DNA from: Pararheinheimera marina
Lineage (GTDB): Bacteria; Pseudomonadota; Gammaproteobacteria; Enterobacterales; Alteromonadaceae
Length of the DNA stretch: 64,000 nt
Direction: 5' to 3'
Assembly: GCF_042654345.1 (NCBI RefSeq)
Contig: NZ_JBHSGB010000012.1
Span: 62,001-126,000, forward strand
Numbering within the stretch: the first letter of the stretch is position 1; the number at the start of each line of letters is the position of its first letter. Positions 34,545 through 43,402 of this stretch are shown here, one piece after another. Below the pieces are notes generated by a model. It was given only the letters and a program-made list of their open reading frames with translations, did no database searches and was not told the DNA's origin. The translations under genes and the position numbers were made by a program.

Positions 34545-34577
34545 TTTTGTACAAAAAAAATGCACCTAATCGGTGCA
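34545..34577 (-). promoter_or_regulatory. NtrC-type palindrome that also forms the yacL terminator
   Basis: TGCACCTAATCGGTGCA (34561-34577) matches the NtrC site form TGCACC-N5-GGTGCA and is centred about 97 bases upstream of the start expected from the sigma-54 promoter. On the minus strand the same palindrome is followed by eight T residues, so in RNA it is a rho-independent terminator for yacL, which ends 22 bases earlier. Confidence 0.7.
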
Positions 34578-34598
34578 TTTCTTCACAAGCAAGGTGCG

Positions 34599-35009
34599 TT
34601 AAGCGGGCAAAAATTGCTGCCATTCCTGCAGCAAATGCAACAAATCTTCCAGGCCGCATTCGCAAAATAGCTGAGACTGATCTTCCGCCAGTTCGGGCTC
34701 TTCCAATCCTATGTCCAATCCCAGGCTATGGTGGCGAACTTGCACCTCTTTGCGTTCGACCAGCAGACTGTATTCCCTGCCCTGCCAGTGGTAGTCATCA
34801 TAAGGCCCTAGCTGCGCCAATGCGGCTACAAGAGGCTGATAGGCTGCGGCTCGCTGAGCAAACTCATCCAGCAGAAACTGCTGCAAGGCTAAATGCTCAT
34901 TGCCCAGCCGCAGCACGTAACGCCGGGACTGGCTGTTGTAACGCCGGTCAAACTGAGCAAACTGCTGCTCAACTTCCACCTCATCCAAGGCAAGAAAATC
35001 GTATTCCAT
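34599..35009 (-). CDS. yacL: YacL (UPF0231) family protein
   Basis: The 136-residue acidic protein starts MEYDFLALDEVEVEQQFAQF and contains YHWQGREYSLLVERKEVQVR and a C-terminal CGLEDLLHLLQEWQQFL, matching the arrangement of E. coli YacL (W-x-x-x-G-x-E-Y-x-L, then CGVEDFL). Its function is unknown. Its neighbour acnB is also its neighbour in E. coli, which supports the call. An acnB terminator separates the two. Confidence 0.82.
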   Translation of the reverse strand: MEYDFLALDEVEVEQQFAQFDRRYNSQSRRYVLRLGNEHLALQQFLLDEFAQRAAAYQPLVAALAQLGPYDDYHWQGREYSLLVERKEVQVRHHSLGLDIGLEEPELAEDQSQLFCECGLEDLLHLLQEWQQFLPA

Positions 35010-35046
35010 CCAGAGCTCTACCCAGGTTCTCTACAATCAAAAATAG

Positions 35047-35070
35047 CAAAGCCCGCCGAAGCGGGCTTTG
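35047..35070 (-). terminator. Terminator after acnB
   Basis: AAAGCCCGC, loop CGAA and GCGGGCTTT form a nine-pair stem (35048-35069). On the minus strand it is followed by GCTATTTTTG. It lies 18 bases after the acnB stop. Confidence 0.8.
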
Positions 35071-35087
35071 TTTACTCAAAAGGCTAG

Positions 35088-37685
35088 TTACACAGCTTGC
35101 TGGATGATGACATCTTTCGCTTTGCTGGTGTACTGACTCATCTGATGGAAGTTCAGGTAACGGTAGGTATCCGCAGCCGTCGTTTCGATTTGCTTGGCGA
35201 ATTCCAGGTACTCCTCCACTGAAGGCAGACGACCCGTAACCGAAGCCACTGCCGCCAGTTCAGCCGATGCCAGGTACACATTTGCCCCCTGACCTAAACG
35301 GTTCGGGAAGTTACGAGTTGAGGTCGAAACCACAGTGGTGTTGTCGCCAACTCGCGCCTGGTTACCCATACACAGCGAACAACCCGGGATCTCGATACGG
35401 GCACCGACACGGCCGTAAATACCGTAGTAACCTTCTTCGGTCAGTTGGTCTTTATCCATCTTGGTTGGCGGAGCAATCCACAGACGGGTTGGGATTTGAC
35501 CTTTGAATTTATCCAGCAGTTTACCGGCAGCGCGGAAGTGACCGATGTTAGTCATACACGAACCGATAAAGACTTCGTCAATCTTGTCACCAGCCACAGA
35601 AGACAGCAGACGGGCATCATCCGGATCGTTCGGCGCACACAAAATTGGTTCTTTCACGTCGGCCAGATCAATTTCGATAATGGCAGCGTATTCTGCGTCG
35701 GCGTCAGCACGTTCCAGTTTCGGATTGGCTAACCAGGCTTCCATACCCTGGATACGACGCTCGATAGTGCGAACATCACCATAACCTTCGCTGATCATCC
35801 ACTTCAGCATCACAATGTTGGACTCCAGGTACTCACGTACTGAATCTTCTGACAGGGTGATAGTACAGCCAGCAGCAGAACGCTCGGCTGAAGCGTCTGA
35901 CAATTCGAATGCCTGCTCAGCAGTTAAGTGTTCCAGACCTTCAATCTCCAGTACGCGACCAGAGAAAATGTTCACTTTGCCTTTTTTCTCTACGGTCAAC
36001 AGGCCTTGCTGAATGGCGTAGTAAGGAATAGCGTGCACTAAATCGCGCAGTGTGATACCTGGCTGCATTTCCCCTTTGAAGCGCACCAGTACAGACTCAG
36101 GCATATCCAATGGCATCACACCAGTAGCAGCAGCAAAGGCCACCAGACCAGAACCTGCAGGGAAAGAAATACCCAGCGGGAAACGGGTATGCGAGTCACC
36201 ACCAGTACCCACTGTGTCTGGTAACAACATGCGGTTCAGCCAGCTGTGGATGACGCCGTCCCCCGGACGCAGCGAAATACCACCGCGGTTCATAATGAAA
36301 TCTGGCAGTGTGTGGTGCGTGTTGACGTCCACTGGTTTTGGATAGGCGGCCGTGTGGCAGAAAGACTGCATCACTAAATCTGCAGAGAAGCCCAAACAGG
36401 CCAGGTCTTTTAATTCATCACGGGTCATAGGACCTGTGGTGTCCTGAGAACCCACTGTGGTCATTTTTGGTTCACAGTACTGGCCAGGACGAACACCTGT
36501 CACGCCACAGGCTTTACCAACCAGTTTCTGCGCCAGGGTGTAACCTTTGCCAGAATCAGCGGCGTCAACCGGACGCTGGAATACGTCAGAGTGGCTCAGG
36601 CCTAAAGCTTCACGTGCTTTGTCTGTTAAACCACGGCCGATGATTAACGGAATACGGCCACCGGCGCGCACTTCGTCCAACAGTACGTTGGAACGCAGTT
36701 CAAAGGTAGAAATCACTTCGTCGGTGCCGTGACGCTTCACCACACCCTGATGTGGGAAAATATCAATCACGTCGCCCATGTTCATGCTGCCCACATCCAG
36801 TTCGATAGGCAGAGAACCGGAGTCTTCCATGGTGTTGAAGAAGATAGGTGCAATTTTTCCACCTAAACAAACACCACCAGTGCGTTTGTTTGGCACGAAT
36901 GGAATGTCGTCGCCCATAAACCACAGCACAGAGTTGGTCGCAGACTTACGGCTGGAACCAGTCCCCACGACATCGCCCACGTAGGCTAATGGGAAACCTT
37001 TTTTTTGCAGCGCTTCAATTTGTTTCACCGGGCCGATAGAGCCTGCTTGATCCGGTTCAATACCGTCACGGCTGTTTTTCAGCATGGCTAAGGCGTGCAG
37101 AGGAATATCCGGACGTGACCAGGCATCTGGTGCCGGAGACAGATCGTCGGTGTTGGTTTCGCCAGTCACTTTAAAGACGGTCACAGTGATTTTTTCTGGA
37201 ATAGCAGGTTTGCTGAGGAACCACTCGGCGTCAGCCCAGCTTTGCAGCACAGCTTTGGCGTGCGCGTTGCCTTTGTCCGCTTTTGCTTTGACATCATGGA
37301 ACGAATCAAACATCAGCAGGGTGTGCGATAAACCTTTCCCGGCGATAGCGCCCAGCTTGCTGTCATCCAGCAGATCAATCATGGGCTGAATGTTGTATCC
37401 ACCAAACATGGTGCCCAGCAGCTCAGTGGCACGCTCGGTAGTCACTAATGGGCTTTTTACTTCGCCCTTAGCAACAGCACTTAAAAAACCAGCTTTTACA
37501 TAAGCGGCTTCATCAACACCAGGTGGAATACGGTTTTCTAACAGATCAACCAGAAATGCTTCTTCACCTGCTGGTGGGTTTTTCAGTAATTCAACTAAAT
37601 CGGCAACTTGTTGTGCAGTCAGCGGCTTTGGAGGAATGCCCTGGGTCGCGCGCTCGGCGACATGTTCACGGTATTGTTGTAACAC
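35088..37685 (-). CDS. acnB: Aconitate hydratase B
   Basis: The 865-residue protein has the AcnB order: an N-terminal HEAT-like domain (from LQQYREHVAERATQGIPPKP), the swivelling domain, then the catalytic domains. Fe-S cluster cysteines are in GSCMTNIGHFRAAG and CSLCMGNQARVG, and active-site signatures include GGDSHTRFPLG. It interconverts citrate and isocitrate, and as apoprotein can bind mRNA in enterics. A Fur-like palindrome lies about 160 bases upstream of the start. Confidence 0.96.
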   Translation of the reverse strand: MLQQYREHVAERATQGIPPKPLTAQQVADLVELLKNPPAGEEAFLVDLLENRIPPGVDEAAYVKAGFLSAVAKGEVKSPLVTTERATELLGTMFGGYNIQPMIDLLDDSKLGAIAGKGLSHTLLMFDSFHDVKAKADKGNAHAKAVLQSWADAEWFLSKPAIPEKITVTVFKVTGETNTDDLSPAPDAWSRPDIPLHALAMLKNSRDGIEPDQAGSIGPVKQIEALQKKGFPLAYVGDVVGTGSSRKSATNSVLWFMGDDIPFVPNKRTGGVCLGGKIAPIFFNTMEDSGSLPIELDVGSMNMGDVIDIFPHQGVVKRHGTDEVISTFELRSNVLLDEVRAGGRIPLIIGRGLTDKAREALGLSHSDVFQRPVDAADSGKGYTLAQKLVGKACGVTGVRPGQYCEPKMTTVGSQDTTGPMTRDELKDLACLGFSADLVMQSFCHTAAYPKPVDVNTHHTLPDFIMNRGGISLRPGDGVIHSWLNRMLLPDTVGTGGDSHTRFPLGISFPAGSGLVAFAAATGVMPLDMPESVLVRFKGEMQPGITLRDLVHAIPYYAIQQGLLTVEKKGKVNIFSGRVLEIEGLEHLTAEQAFELSDASAERSAAGCTITLSEDSVREYLESNIVMLKWMISEGYGDVRTIERRIQGMEAWLANPKLERADADAEYAAIIEIDLADVKEPILCAPNDPDDARLLSSVAGDKIDEVFIGSCMTNIGHFRAAGKLLDKFKGQIPTRLWIAPPTKMDKDQLTEEGYYGIYGRVGARIEIPGCSLCMGNQARVGDNTTVVSTSTRNFPNRLGQGANVYLASAELAAVASVTGRLPSVEEYLEFAKQIETTAADTYRYLNFHQMSQYTSKAKDVIIQQAV

Positions 37686-37842
37686 AGTAATGTCCTCAGG
37701 TTAGGTCGCCGCAACGCTGCTGCAGCGAGGGAAAGGAAGCAATAAAAACAGCTGGATTATAAGAAAAAACCCACTGAATTGACATCAGAGTATAAGCAGT
37801 CAGGCTTATAGTCACTATAAATACGATGAATGACCACCCCAG

Positions 37843-37859
37843 TTGAGAATTATTCTCAA
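37843..37859. promoter_or_regulatory. Fur-like operator upstream of acnB
   Basis: TTGAGAATTATTCTCAA is a 17-base perfect palindrome with the 7-1-7 form of the Fur core TGATAAT-n-ATTATCA; the differences are a G for T and its mirror C for A. It lies in the 250-base gap upstream of acnB, an iron-sulfur enzyme, which makes iron control plausible. Another dimeric regulator cannot be excluded. Confidence 0.5.
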
Positions 37860-37886
37860 AAATAGTGGTAGAGATTGATTGAATTC

Positions 37887-37916
37887 ATAAAAATTAAGGG
37901 CCGCTACTGCGGCCCT
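37887..37916 (-). terminator. Terminator after pepO
   Basis: GGGCCGC and GCGGCCC (37898-37915) form a stem around TACT, followed on the minus strand by TTAATTTTTAT. It lies 22 bases after the pepO stop. Confidence 0.75.
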
Positions 37917-37937
37917 TCACGTCAAATCAGCATTCAA

Positions 37938-40019
37938 TTACCAAATCTTCACCCGGTTTTCCGGCGCGATATACATCTTATCGGTTGGCTTCACATCAAA
38001 GGCTGTATAGAACTGTGGCAAGTTCGACAGAATGCCATTCACACGGTAGTGCGGCGGTGAATGCGGGTCTGTTGCAATCATTTGCTGCATGGCGGCATCC
38101 CGGTACTTGGAACGCCAGACCTGAGCCCAGCTCAGTAATACCCGTTGCTCTCCGGTGTAGCCGTCCAGCACTGGAGCTTGCTGACCATTCAGTGACAGCT
38201 CATAAGCTTTTAACGCCACCGTCAGACCACCTAAGTCACCAATGTTTTCACCCAGCGTCAGGTCGCCATTCACAAAATGGCCAGCCACAGGTTCAAACTT
38301 GCTGTACTGTGCACTTAACGCCTGAGTCAGCGCCTTGAAGCGGCTTTCGTCTTCAGACGTCCACCAGTTCCGCAAGTTACCGTCGCCATCAAACTTGGCA
38401 CCCTGGTCGTCAAAACCATGGCCAATTTCATGGCCAATCACAGCACCAATACCACCGTAGTTCACTGCATCTTCAGCAGCCATATTGAAAAATGGCGGTT
38501 GCAGAATAGCGGCAGGGAACACAATTTCATTGTTGACCGGGTTGTAGTAGGCATTGACCGTCTGAGGGGTCATAAACCACTCATCTTTATCAATCGGCTT
38601 GCCCAGTTTGGCCAGCATCTCGTCGTAGCCCCAGTGATTGGAGCGTACCGTATTGCCCACTAAATCATCGGCTTTAATCTCTAAAGCGCTGTAGTCTTTC
38701 CATTTATTTGGATAACCAATTTTTGGCGTAAAGGTGGCCAGTTTCGCCAGTGCAGCCTTCTTGGTGTCTTCTGACATCCAAGTCAGCTCTTTAATCGAGG
38801 CTTCATAGGCTTTAATCAGATTGGCCACCAGCTGTTCCATGCGGGCTTTGGCTTCTGGTTTGAAATGACGCTCGACATAAAGCTTGCCGGTCAGTTCACC
38901 CAACACAGAATCGGATGACGCCACCGCACGCTTCCAGCGCGGCTTCTGCTCTGTGGTCCCGCTCAGCACTGTGCCGTAAAACTGGAATTGACGATCGGAG
39001 ACTGCTTTATTCAGTTTGTCAGCAAAACTGTTGACCGTGTGGAACCTCAGGTAATCCTGCCAGCTTGCGGTGTCTGTATCGGCGATCACTTTGCTCAACG
39101 CAGCAAAATAACTTGGCTGGCCAATAATGATTTCATTCACTGAGGCCAGTTTGGCACCGGCGGCAAATTCTGCCCACGAGAAATCACCCAACATAGTGCT
39201 GAGCTCAGCCGCTGTCACTTTGTTGTACGTCTTCTCTGCGTCACGGTTTTGCACGCGAGTCCATTGCAGTTCAGCCAGTTGTTTTTCCAATGCATAAACA
39301 CGTTGAGCGGCTGCGGCTGGATCCGGGTGTTTCGCCAGGGTCATCAAATCTTGCAAGTAGGTCTGATACTCAGACTGAATCTTTTTCGAGTGTTCGTCGT
39401 CTTTCAGGTAGTAATCACGGTCAGGCAGACCTAAGCCGCTTTGATCGGCATAAACGGCATACTGACTGGAGTTTTTCGCGTCATTGTTGACGTACCAGCT
39501 CAGCGGAATGCTGACGCCATCTCGTTGCAGCGAGGCAAACACAGAAGCCAGCTGCTTTTTATCTTTCAGTGACTGGATCAGTTCCAGCTGAGGTTGCAAT
39601 GGGGTTAAGCCCAGCTCTTCCAGCTTGGCTTCATTCATATAGCTGTTGTAGTAACTGCCAAGCTTCTGTTCATCTGAACCTGGCGCCAGATCCGTGCGGC
39701 TGGATACTTCTTCAATAATAGTTTTCACTGCCAGCTGAGAGTTGTCAGCCAGTACATGGAAAGAACCGTACGAGGCCTTATCAGCTGGGATCTCGGTCTT
39801 ATTCAGCCAGCCGCCATTAATAGCCAGGAAGAAATCATCTTGCAGGCGTACAGCGCTGTCGAAGTTTTCTTTATCGACGCCAGAGACCAATGCAGCTGCA
39901 GGTGCAGCTGCCTGTTCGGTTTTTGCAGTGACGTTTTCCGTGGTTTGCGGTGCTTTGCCACAAGCGACCAAGCCTAAGGCCAGTGCCACACTGGCAGCAG
40001 TCAGAGTTATTTTTTTCAT
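37938..40019 (-). CDS. pepO: M13-family zinc metallopeptidase PepO, lipoprotein
   Basis: The 693-residue protein starts with a lipoprotein signal ending in LVACG (Cys about 20), so it is likely anchored facing the periplasm or cell exterior. It is a neprilysin-like M13 peptidase: the zinc motif HEIGH in VIGHEIGHGFDDQG, the downstream zinc Glu in GENIGDLGG, and the substrate-binding VNAYYNP. The C-terminal VNGILSNLPQFYTAFDVK and a final Trp are typical. M13 enzymes cut short peptides. It stands alone between acnB and lpdA, with a terminator of its own. Confidence 0.93.
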   Translation of the reverse strand: MKKITLTAASVALALGLVACGKAPQTTENVTAKTEQAAAPAAALVSGVDKENFDSAVRLQDDFFLAINGGWLNKTEIPADKASYGSFHVLADNSQLAVKTIIEEVSSRTDLAPGSDEQKLGSYYNSYMNEAKLEELGLTPLQPQLELIQSLKDKKQLASVFASLQRDGVSIPLSWYVNNDAKNSSQYAVYADQSGLGLPDRDYYLKDDEHSKKIQSEYQTYLQDLMTLAKHPDPAAAAQRVYALEKQLAELQWTRVQNRDAEKTYNKVTAAELSTMLGDFSWAEFAAGAKLASVNEIIIGQPSYFAALSKVIADTDTASWQDYLRFHTVNSFADKLNKAVSDRQFQFYGTVLSGTTEQKPRWKRAVASSDSVLGELTGKLYVERHFKPEAKARMEQLVANLIKAYEASIKELTWMSEDTKKAALAKLATFTPKIGYPNKWKDYSALEIKADDLVGNTVRSNHWGYDEMLAKLGKPIDKDEWFMTPQTVNAYYNPVNNEIVFPAAILQPPFFNMAAEDAVNYGGIGAVIGHEIGHGFDDQGAKFDGDGNLRNWWTSEDESRFKALTQALSAQYSKFEPVAGHFVNGDLTLGENIGDLGGLTVALKAYELSLNGQQAPVLDGYTGEQRVLLSWAQVWRSKYRDAAMQQMIATDPHSPPHYRVNGILSNLPQFYTAFDVKPTDKMYIAPENRVKIW

Positions 40020-40175
40020 TTTGGTCCTGTCAGAAGATCGGATGGGAAGATAGCGCCCTTATGGTACGCCTGTTGAAAGCACAATGTGAACAGAAGTTGT
40101 AACAGAATATAAATACCCCCAACATGCACACGGCTTGGTTGAAGCTGAATGCCATAAAGCTAGGCGTAAGAAAGC

Positions 40176-40202
40176 AAAAAGGCCGCAAGGCGGCCTTTTT
40201 TA
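40176..40202 (-). terminator. Terminator after lpdA
   Basis: AAAAAGGCCGC and GCGGCCTTTTTT form a compact stem just after the lpdA stop and end the pyruvate dehydrogenase operon. T-tracts are present on both strands. Confidence 0.85.
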
Positions 40203-40216
40203 ATCAGCAAGAAAAA

Positions 40217-41629
40217 TTACTTTTTCTTCGCTTTTGGATTTGGCAGGTCAGTGATTGAACCTTCGTACACTTCGGCCGCTAAACCAATAGATTCATTCAG
40301 CGTTGGGTGAGCGTGGATGGTCAGTGCGATATCTTCCGCATCAGCACCCATTTCAACCGCTAAACAGATTTCACCCAGCATTTCACCGGCGTTGATACCG
40401 ACAATAGCACCACCCAGAATACGGTGCGTTTCTTTATCGAAAATCAGTTTAGTGAAGCCTTCAGTGCGGGCTGACGCGATAGCACGGCCAGAAGCCGCCC
40501 ATGGGAATACCGCTGTTTCTATTGCAACACCTTTTTCTTTGGCTTCTTTTTCAGTGATACCAACCCAGGCCATTTCAGGATCTGTGTATGCCACTGAAGG
40601 AATGCAACGTGGGTCGAAGAAGTGTTTCATACCAGAGATCACTTCAGCAGCCACATGGCCTTCGTGCACCGCTTTGTGCGCCAGCATTGGCTGACCAATC
40701 ACGTCACCGATAGCGAAAATGTGTGGCACGTTAGTACGCAGTTGTTTATCCACATTGATAAAACCACGCTCATCGACGTTCACACCGGCTTTGGCTGCGT
40801 CCAGCAGTGAACCGTTAGGACGACGACCTACTGCCACCAGGATTTTGTCGTAACGTACTGGCGACGCTGGTGCGTTTTTGCCTTCGAAGGTGACATACAG
40901 ACCGTCAGCTTTAGCTTCTACAGCCGTCACTTTGGTCGACAGCATCAGGGTGAAGTTGTCTTTGTTGTATTTGGTGTAGGCTTTGACGATATCTGCGTCA
41001 GCGGCAGGAACCAGTTGATCAGCAAACTCAACCACAGACACTTTAGAACCCAGAGCACGGTACACAGTACCCATCTCCAGACCGATAATACCGCCGCCTA
41101 AGACCAGCATTTCGCCTGGAATATCTTTTAATTCCAGCGCGCCAGTTGAATCGATGACACGTGGGTCATCTTTAGGAATAAAAGGCAGCGCAACAGGCTC
41201 AGAACCTGCAGCGATAATGGCGCTGTCGAATGTAATAGTGGTGTCACCCACTTGTAGGGTGTTGGCACCGGTGAATTTACCGTAACCGTTGACCACTTTC
41301 ACTTTACGCATTTTCGCCATGCCAGACAGACCGTTGGTCAGTTGACCTACTACTTTGTCTTTCCAGGCACGGATTTTATCCAGATCGATTTGTGGAGCGC
41401 CGAAAGTTACGCCGTGTGATGCCATTTCTTTGGCATCGTCAATCACTTTAGCGACGTGCAGCAGAGCCTTTGATGGGATACAACCAACGTTTAAACACAC
41501 ACCACCTAAAGTGCTGCGCGCTTCCACCAACGTCACGTCCAGACCTAAGTCGGCGGCACGGAATGCAGCTGAATAACCACCAGGGCCTGCGCCCAGAACG
41601 ACGACTTGCGTTTTGATTTCGTTGCTCAT
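40217..41629 (-). CDS. lpdA: Dihydrolipoyl dehydrogenase (E3)
   Basis: The 470-residue flavoprotein has the FAD motif VLGAGPGGYSAAFRAADLG, the redox disulfide in GGVCLNVGCIPSKALL, an NAD-binding GGGIIGLEMG, and the C-terminal catalytic HAHPTLNES. It reoxidises lipoamide for the pyruvate and 2-oxoglutarate dehydrogenases. It is the last gene of pdhR-aceE-aceF-lpdA; the 133-base gap after aceF contains a strong hairpin and may carry an extra promoter. Confidence 0.96.
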   Translation of the reverse strand: MSNEIKTQVVVLGAGPGGYSAAFRAADLGLDVTLVEARSTLGGVCLNVGCIPSKALLHVAKVIDDAKEMASHGVTFGAPQIDLDKIRAWKDKVVGQLTNGLSGMAKMRKVKVVNGYGKFTGANTLQVGDTTITFDSAIIAAGSEPVALPFIPKDDPRVIDSTGALELKDIPGEMLVLGGGIIGLEMGTVYRALGSKVSVVEFADQLVPAADADIVKAYTKYNKDNFTLMLSTKVTAVEAKADGLYVTFEGKNAPASPVRYDKILVAVGRRPNGSLLDAAKAGVNVDERGFINVDKQLRTNVPHIFAIGDVIGQPMLAHKAVHEGHVAAEVISGMKHFFDPRCIPSVAYTDPEMAWVGITEKEAKEKGVAIETAVFPWAASGRAIASARTEGFTKLIFDKETHRILGGAIVGINAGEMLGEICLAVEMGADAEDIALTIHAHPTLNESIGLAAEVYEGSITDLPNPKAKKK

Positions 41630-41725
41630 GGATTTACCTTTTATCTCTGTTCAGATAACTGCCTGATTTCTCTCAGACAGGCGAAAAATGAAGTGGGCGA
41701 AATTTTAACATCGCCCATGTAAGAA

Positions 41726-41752
41726 GTCCCGTAACTTTTCAGCCTACGGGAC
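41726..41752. repeat. Hairpin between aceF and lpdA
   Basis: GTCCCGTA (41726-41733) and TACGGGAC (41745-41752) form a perfect eight-pair stem with an 11-base loop, ten bases after the aceF stop. No T-tract follows on the minus strand, so it looks less like a full terminator than like an RNA-stability or partial-termination element. Confidence 0.55.
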
Positions 41753-41762
41753 ATCTTTTGCC

Positions 41763-43391
41763 TTACATAATGATTTGGCGGATATCGCTTAAATAAGACG
41801 CCAGCGTTGCAGTGAAACGGGCGGCCAGCGCACCGTCAATCACCCTGTGGTCATAAGACACTGACAGCGGCACCATCAGGCGAGGCTCAAACTCTTTGCC
41901 GTTCCATTTTGGTTTGATGTCCGACTTGGACACGCCCAAAATAGCCACTTCCGGCGCATTGACTATTGGCGTGAACGCCGTACCGCCAATACCACCCAGG
42001 CTGGAAATGGTAAAGGTTCCACCCTGCATATCTGCAGAGGTCAGTTTCCCTTCACGCGCTTTGCCGGAAATTTCCTGCAGCTCGCGTGACAGCTCGATAA
42101 TGCCTTTTTTGTTCACATCGCGAACCACAGGTACCACCAGGCCATTTGGCGTATCAACCGCAATACCTAAATGCACATACTGCTTCAGGATCAGGCTGCC
42201 ACCGTCTTCAGACAGTGAGCTGTTGAAGGTTGGGAATTCTTCCAGCGCCTTGGCCACGGCTTTCATCACAAACACCAACGGGGTGTATTTCACGCCCAGT
42301 TTTTTCTTGTCAGCCAGTGCGTTCTGCTCTTTGCGGAAGTCTTCCAGTTCAGTGATATCCGCTTCATCAAACTGCGTGACGTGTGGAATGCGCACCCAGT
42401 TACGGTGCAGGTTCGCGCCAGATAATTTCTGAATACGCGACAGTGGCTTCTCTTCCACCGGGCCAAATTTGGCAAAGTCGACTTTTGGCCATGGGATCAG
42501 GTCAAAGCCAACGCTGTTACCAGAACCAGTGACCGACCCCTGACCAGAGGTCACTTGCTTGATGATGTTCTTCACGTAGTTTTGCACGTCTTCGCGCACA
42601 ATACGGCCTTTGCGGGCTGAACCAGCCACTTTGGACAGGTCCACGCCAAACTCACGAGCCAGACGACGCACCACAGGCGATGCATGGGCATAGGCGCTGT
42701 TTTCAACAAAACCTGTGCTGGCAGCAACTGGGGCAGCCGTTGCAGCTGGTGCCGCTGTTGGTGCTGGCGCAGCAGCCACTGGAGCAGCTGGGGTTTGAGC
42801 GGACACTGGCGCAGGTGCGGCCGCAGCAGCTGGTGCTGCACCTGCCACTTCAAAGCGCATGATCAGCGTACCGGTTTGCACCTTGTCGCCTTTATTGACG
42901 ATGATTTCTTTCACCACACCAGCAAAAGGTGCAGGAACTTCCATCGAAGCTTTATCGCCTTCGACAGACAGCAATGATTGATCTGCAGTGACACTGTCAC
43001 CCACTTTCACCATAATTTCGGTGACTTCTACCGCATCGCCACCTATATCCGGTACTGCGACGTCTTGCACTGCGGCAGCTGCTGGCGCGGCCGCAGCTGG
43101 CGCCGGGGCTGTAACAGCTTCAGCTACTGGTGCAGCAACAGGAGCCGCCGCTGCTGAACCTTCAGCTTCGAACAGCATAATCAGGCTACCGGTTTTCACC
43201 TTGTCGCCCGCTTTGACTTTAATTTCTTTGACGGTACCGGCCTGAATGGCGGGTACTTCCATCGACGCTTTGTCGCCTTCCACCGACAGCAGCGACTGGT
43301 CAACTGCGACTTTATCGCCCACTTTGACCAGCACTTCGGTGACTTCTACTTCATCCGCACCAATGTCCGGTACATGAATTTCAATCGTCAT
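41763..43391 (-). CDS. aceF: Pyruvate dehydrogenase E2, dihydrolipoyl acetyltransferase (two lipoyl domains)
   Basis: I chose the ATG at 43391 (MTIEIHVPDIGADEVEV), with AGAGGA upstream. The 542-residue protein has two lipoyl domains (about 1-75 and 115-190), each with the lipoylated Lys in GDKASMEVPA. Long Ala/Pro-rich linkers follow, then a subunit-binding domain (SPVVRRLAREFGVDLSKV), and a catalytic domain ending with SYDHRVIDGA. E. coli AceF has three lipoyl domains; two are common in other gammaproteobacteria. It lies 11 bases after aceE. Confidence 0.95.
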   Translation of the reverse strand: MTIEIHVPDIGADEVEVTEVLVKVGDKVAVDQSLLSVEGDKASMEVPAIQAGTVKEIKVKAGDKVKTGSLIMLFEAEGSAAAAPVAAPVAEAVTAPAPAAAAPAAAAVQDVAVPDIGGDAVEVTEIMVKVGDSVTADQSLLSVEGDKASMEVPAPFAGVVKEIIVNKGDKVQTGTLIMRFEVAGAAPAAAAAPAPVSAQTPAAPVAAAPAPTAAPAATAAPVAASTGFVENSAYAHASPVVRRLAREFGVDLSKVAGSARKGRIVREDVQNYVKNIIKQVTSGQGSVTGSGNSVGFDLIPWPKVDFAKFGPVEEKPLSRIQKLSGANLHRNWVRIPHVTQFDEADITELEDFRKEQNALADKKKLGVKYTPLVFVMKAVAKALEEFPTFNSSLSEDGGSLILKQYVHLGIAVDTPNGLVVPVVRDVNKKGIIELSRELQEISGKAREGKLTSADMQGGTFTISSLGGIGGTAFTPIVNAPEVAILGVSKSDIKPKWNGKEFEPRLMVPLSVSYDHRVIDGALAARFTATLASYLSDIRQIIM

Positions 43392-43402
43392 GTCCAATCC
43401 TC

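Noticed and set aside
42684..43245. Repetitive Ala/Pro-coding stretches in aceF that look like a DNA repeat
   Set aside because: They are the normal flexible linkers and duplicated lipoyl domains of the E2 protein, not a separate repeat element.
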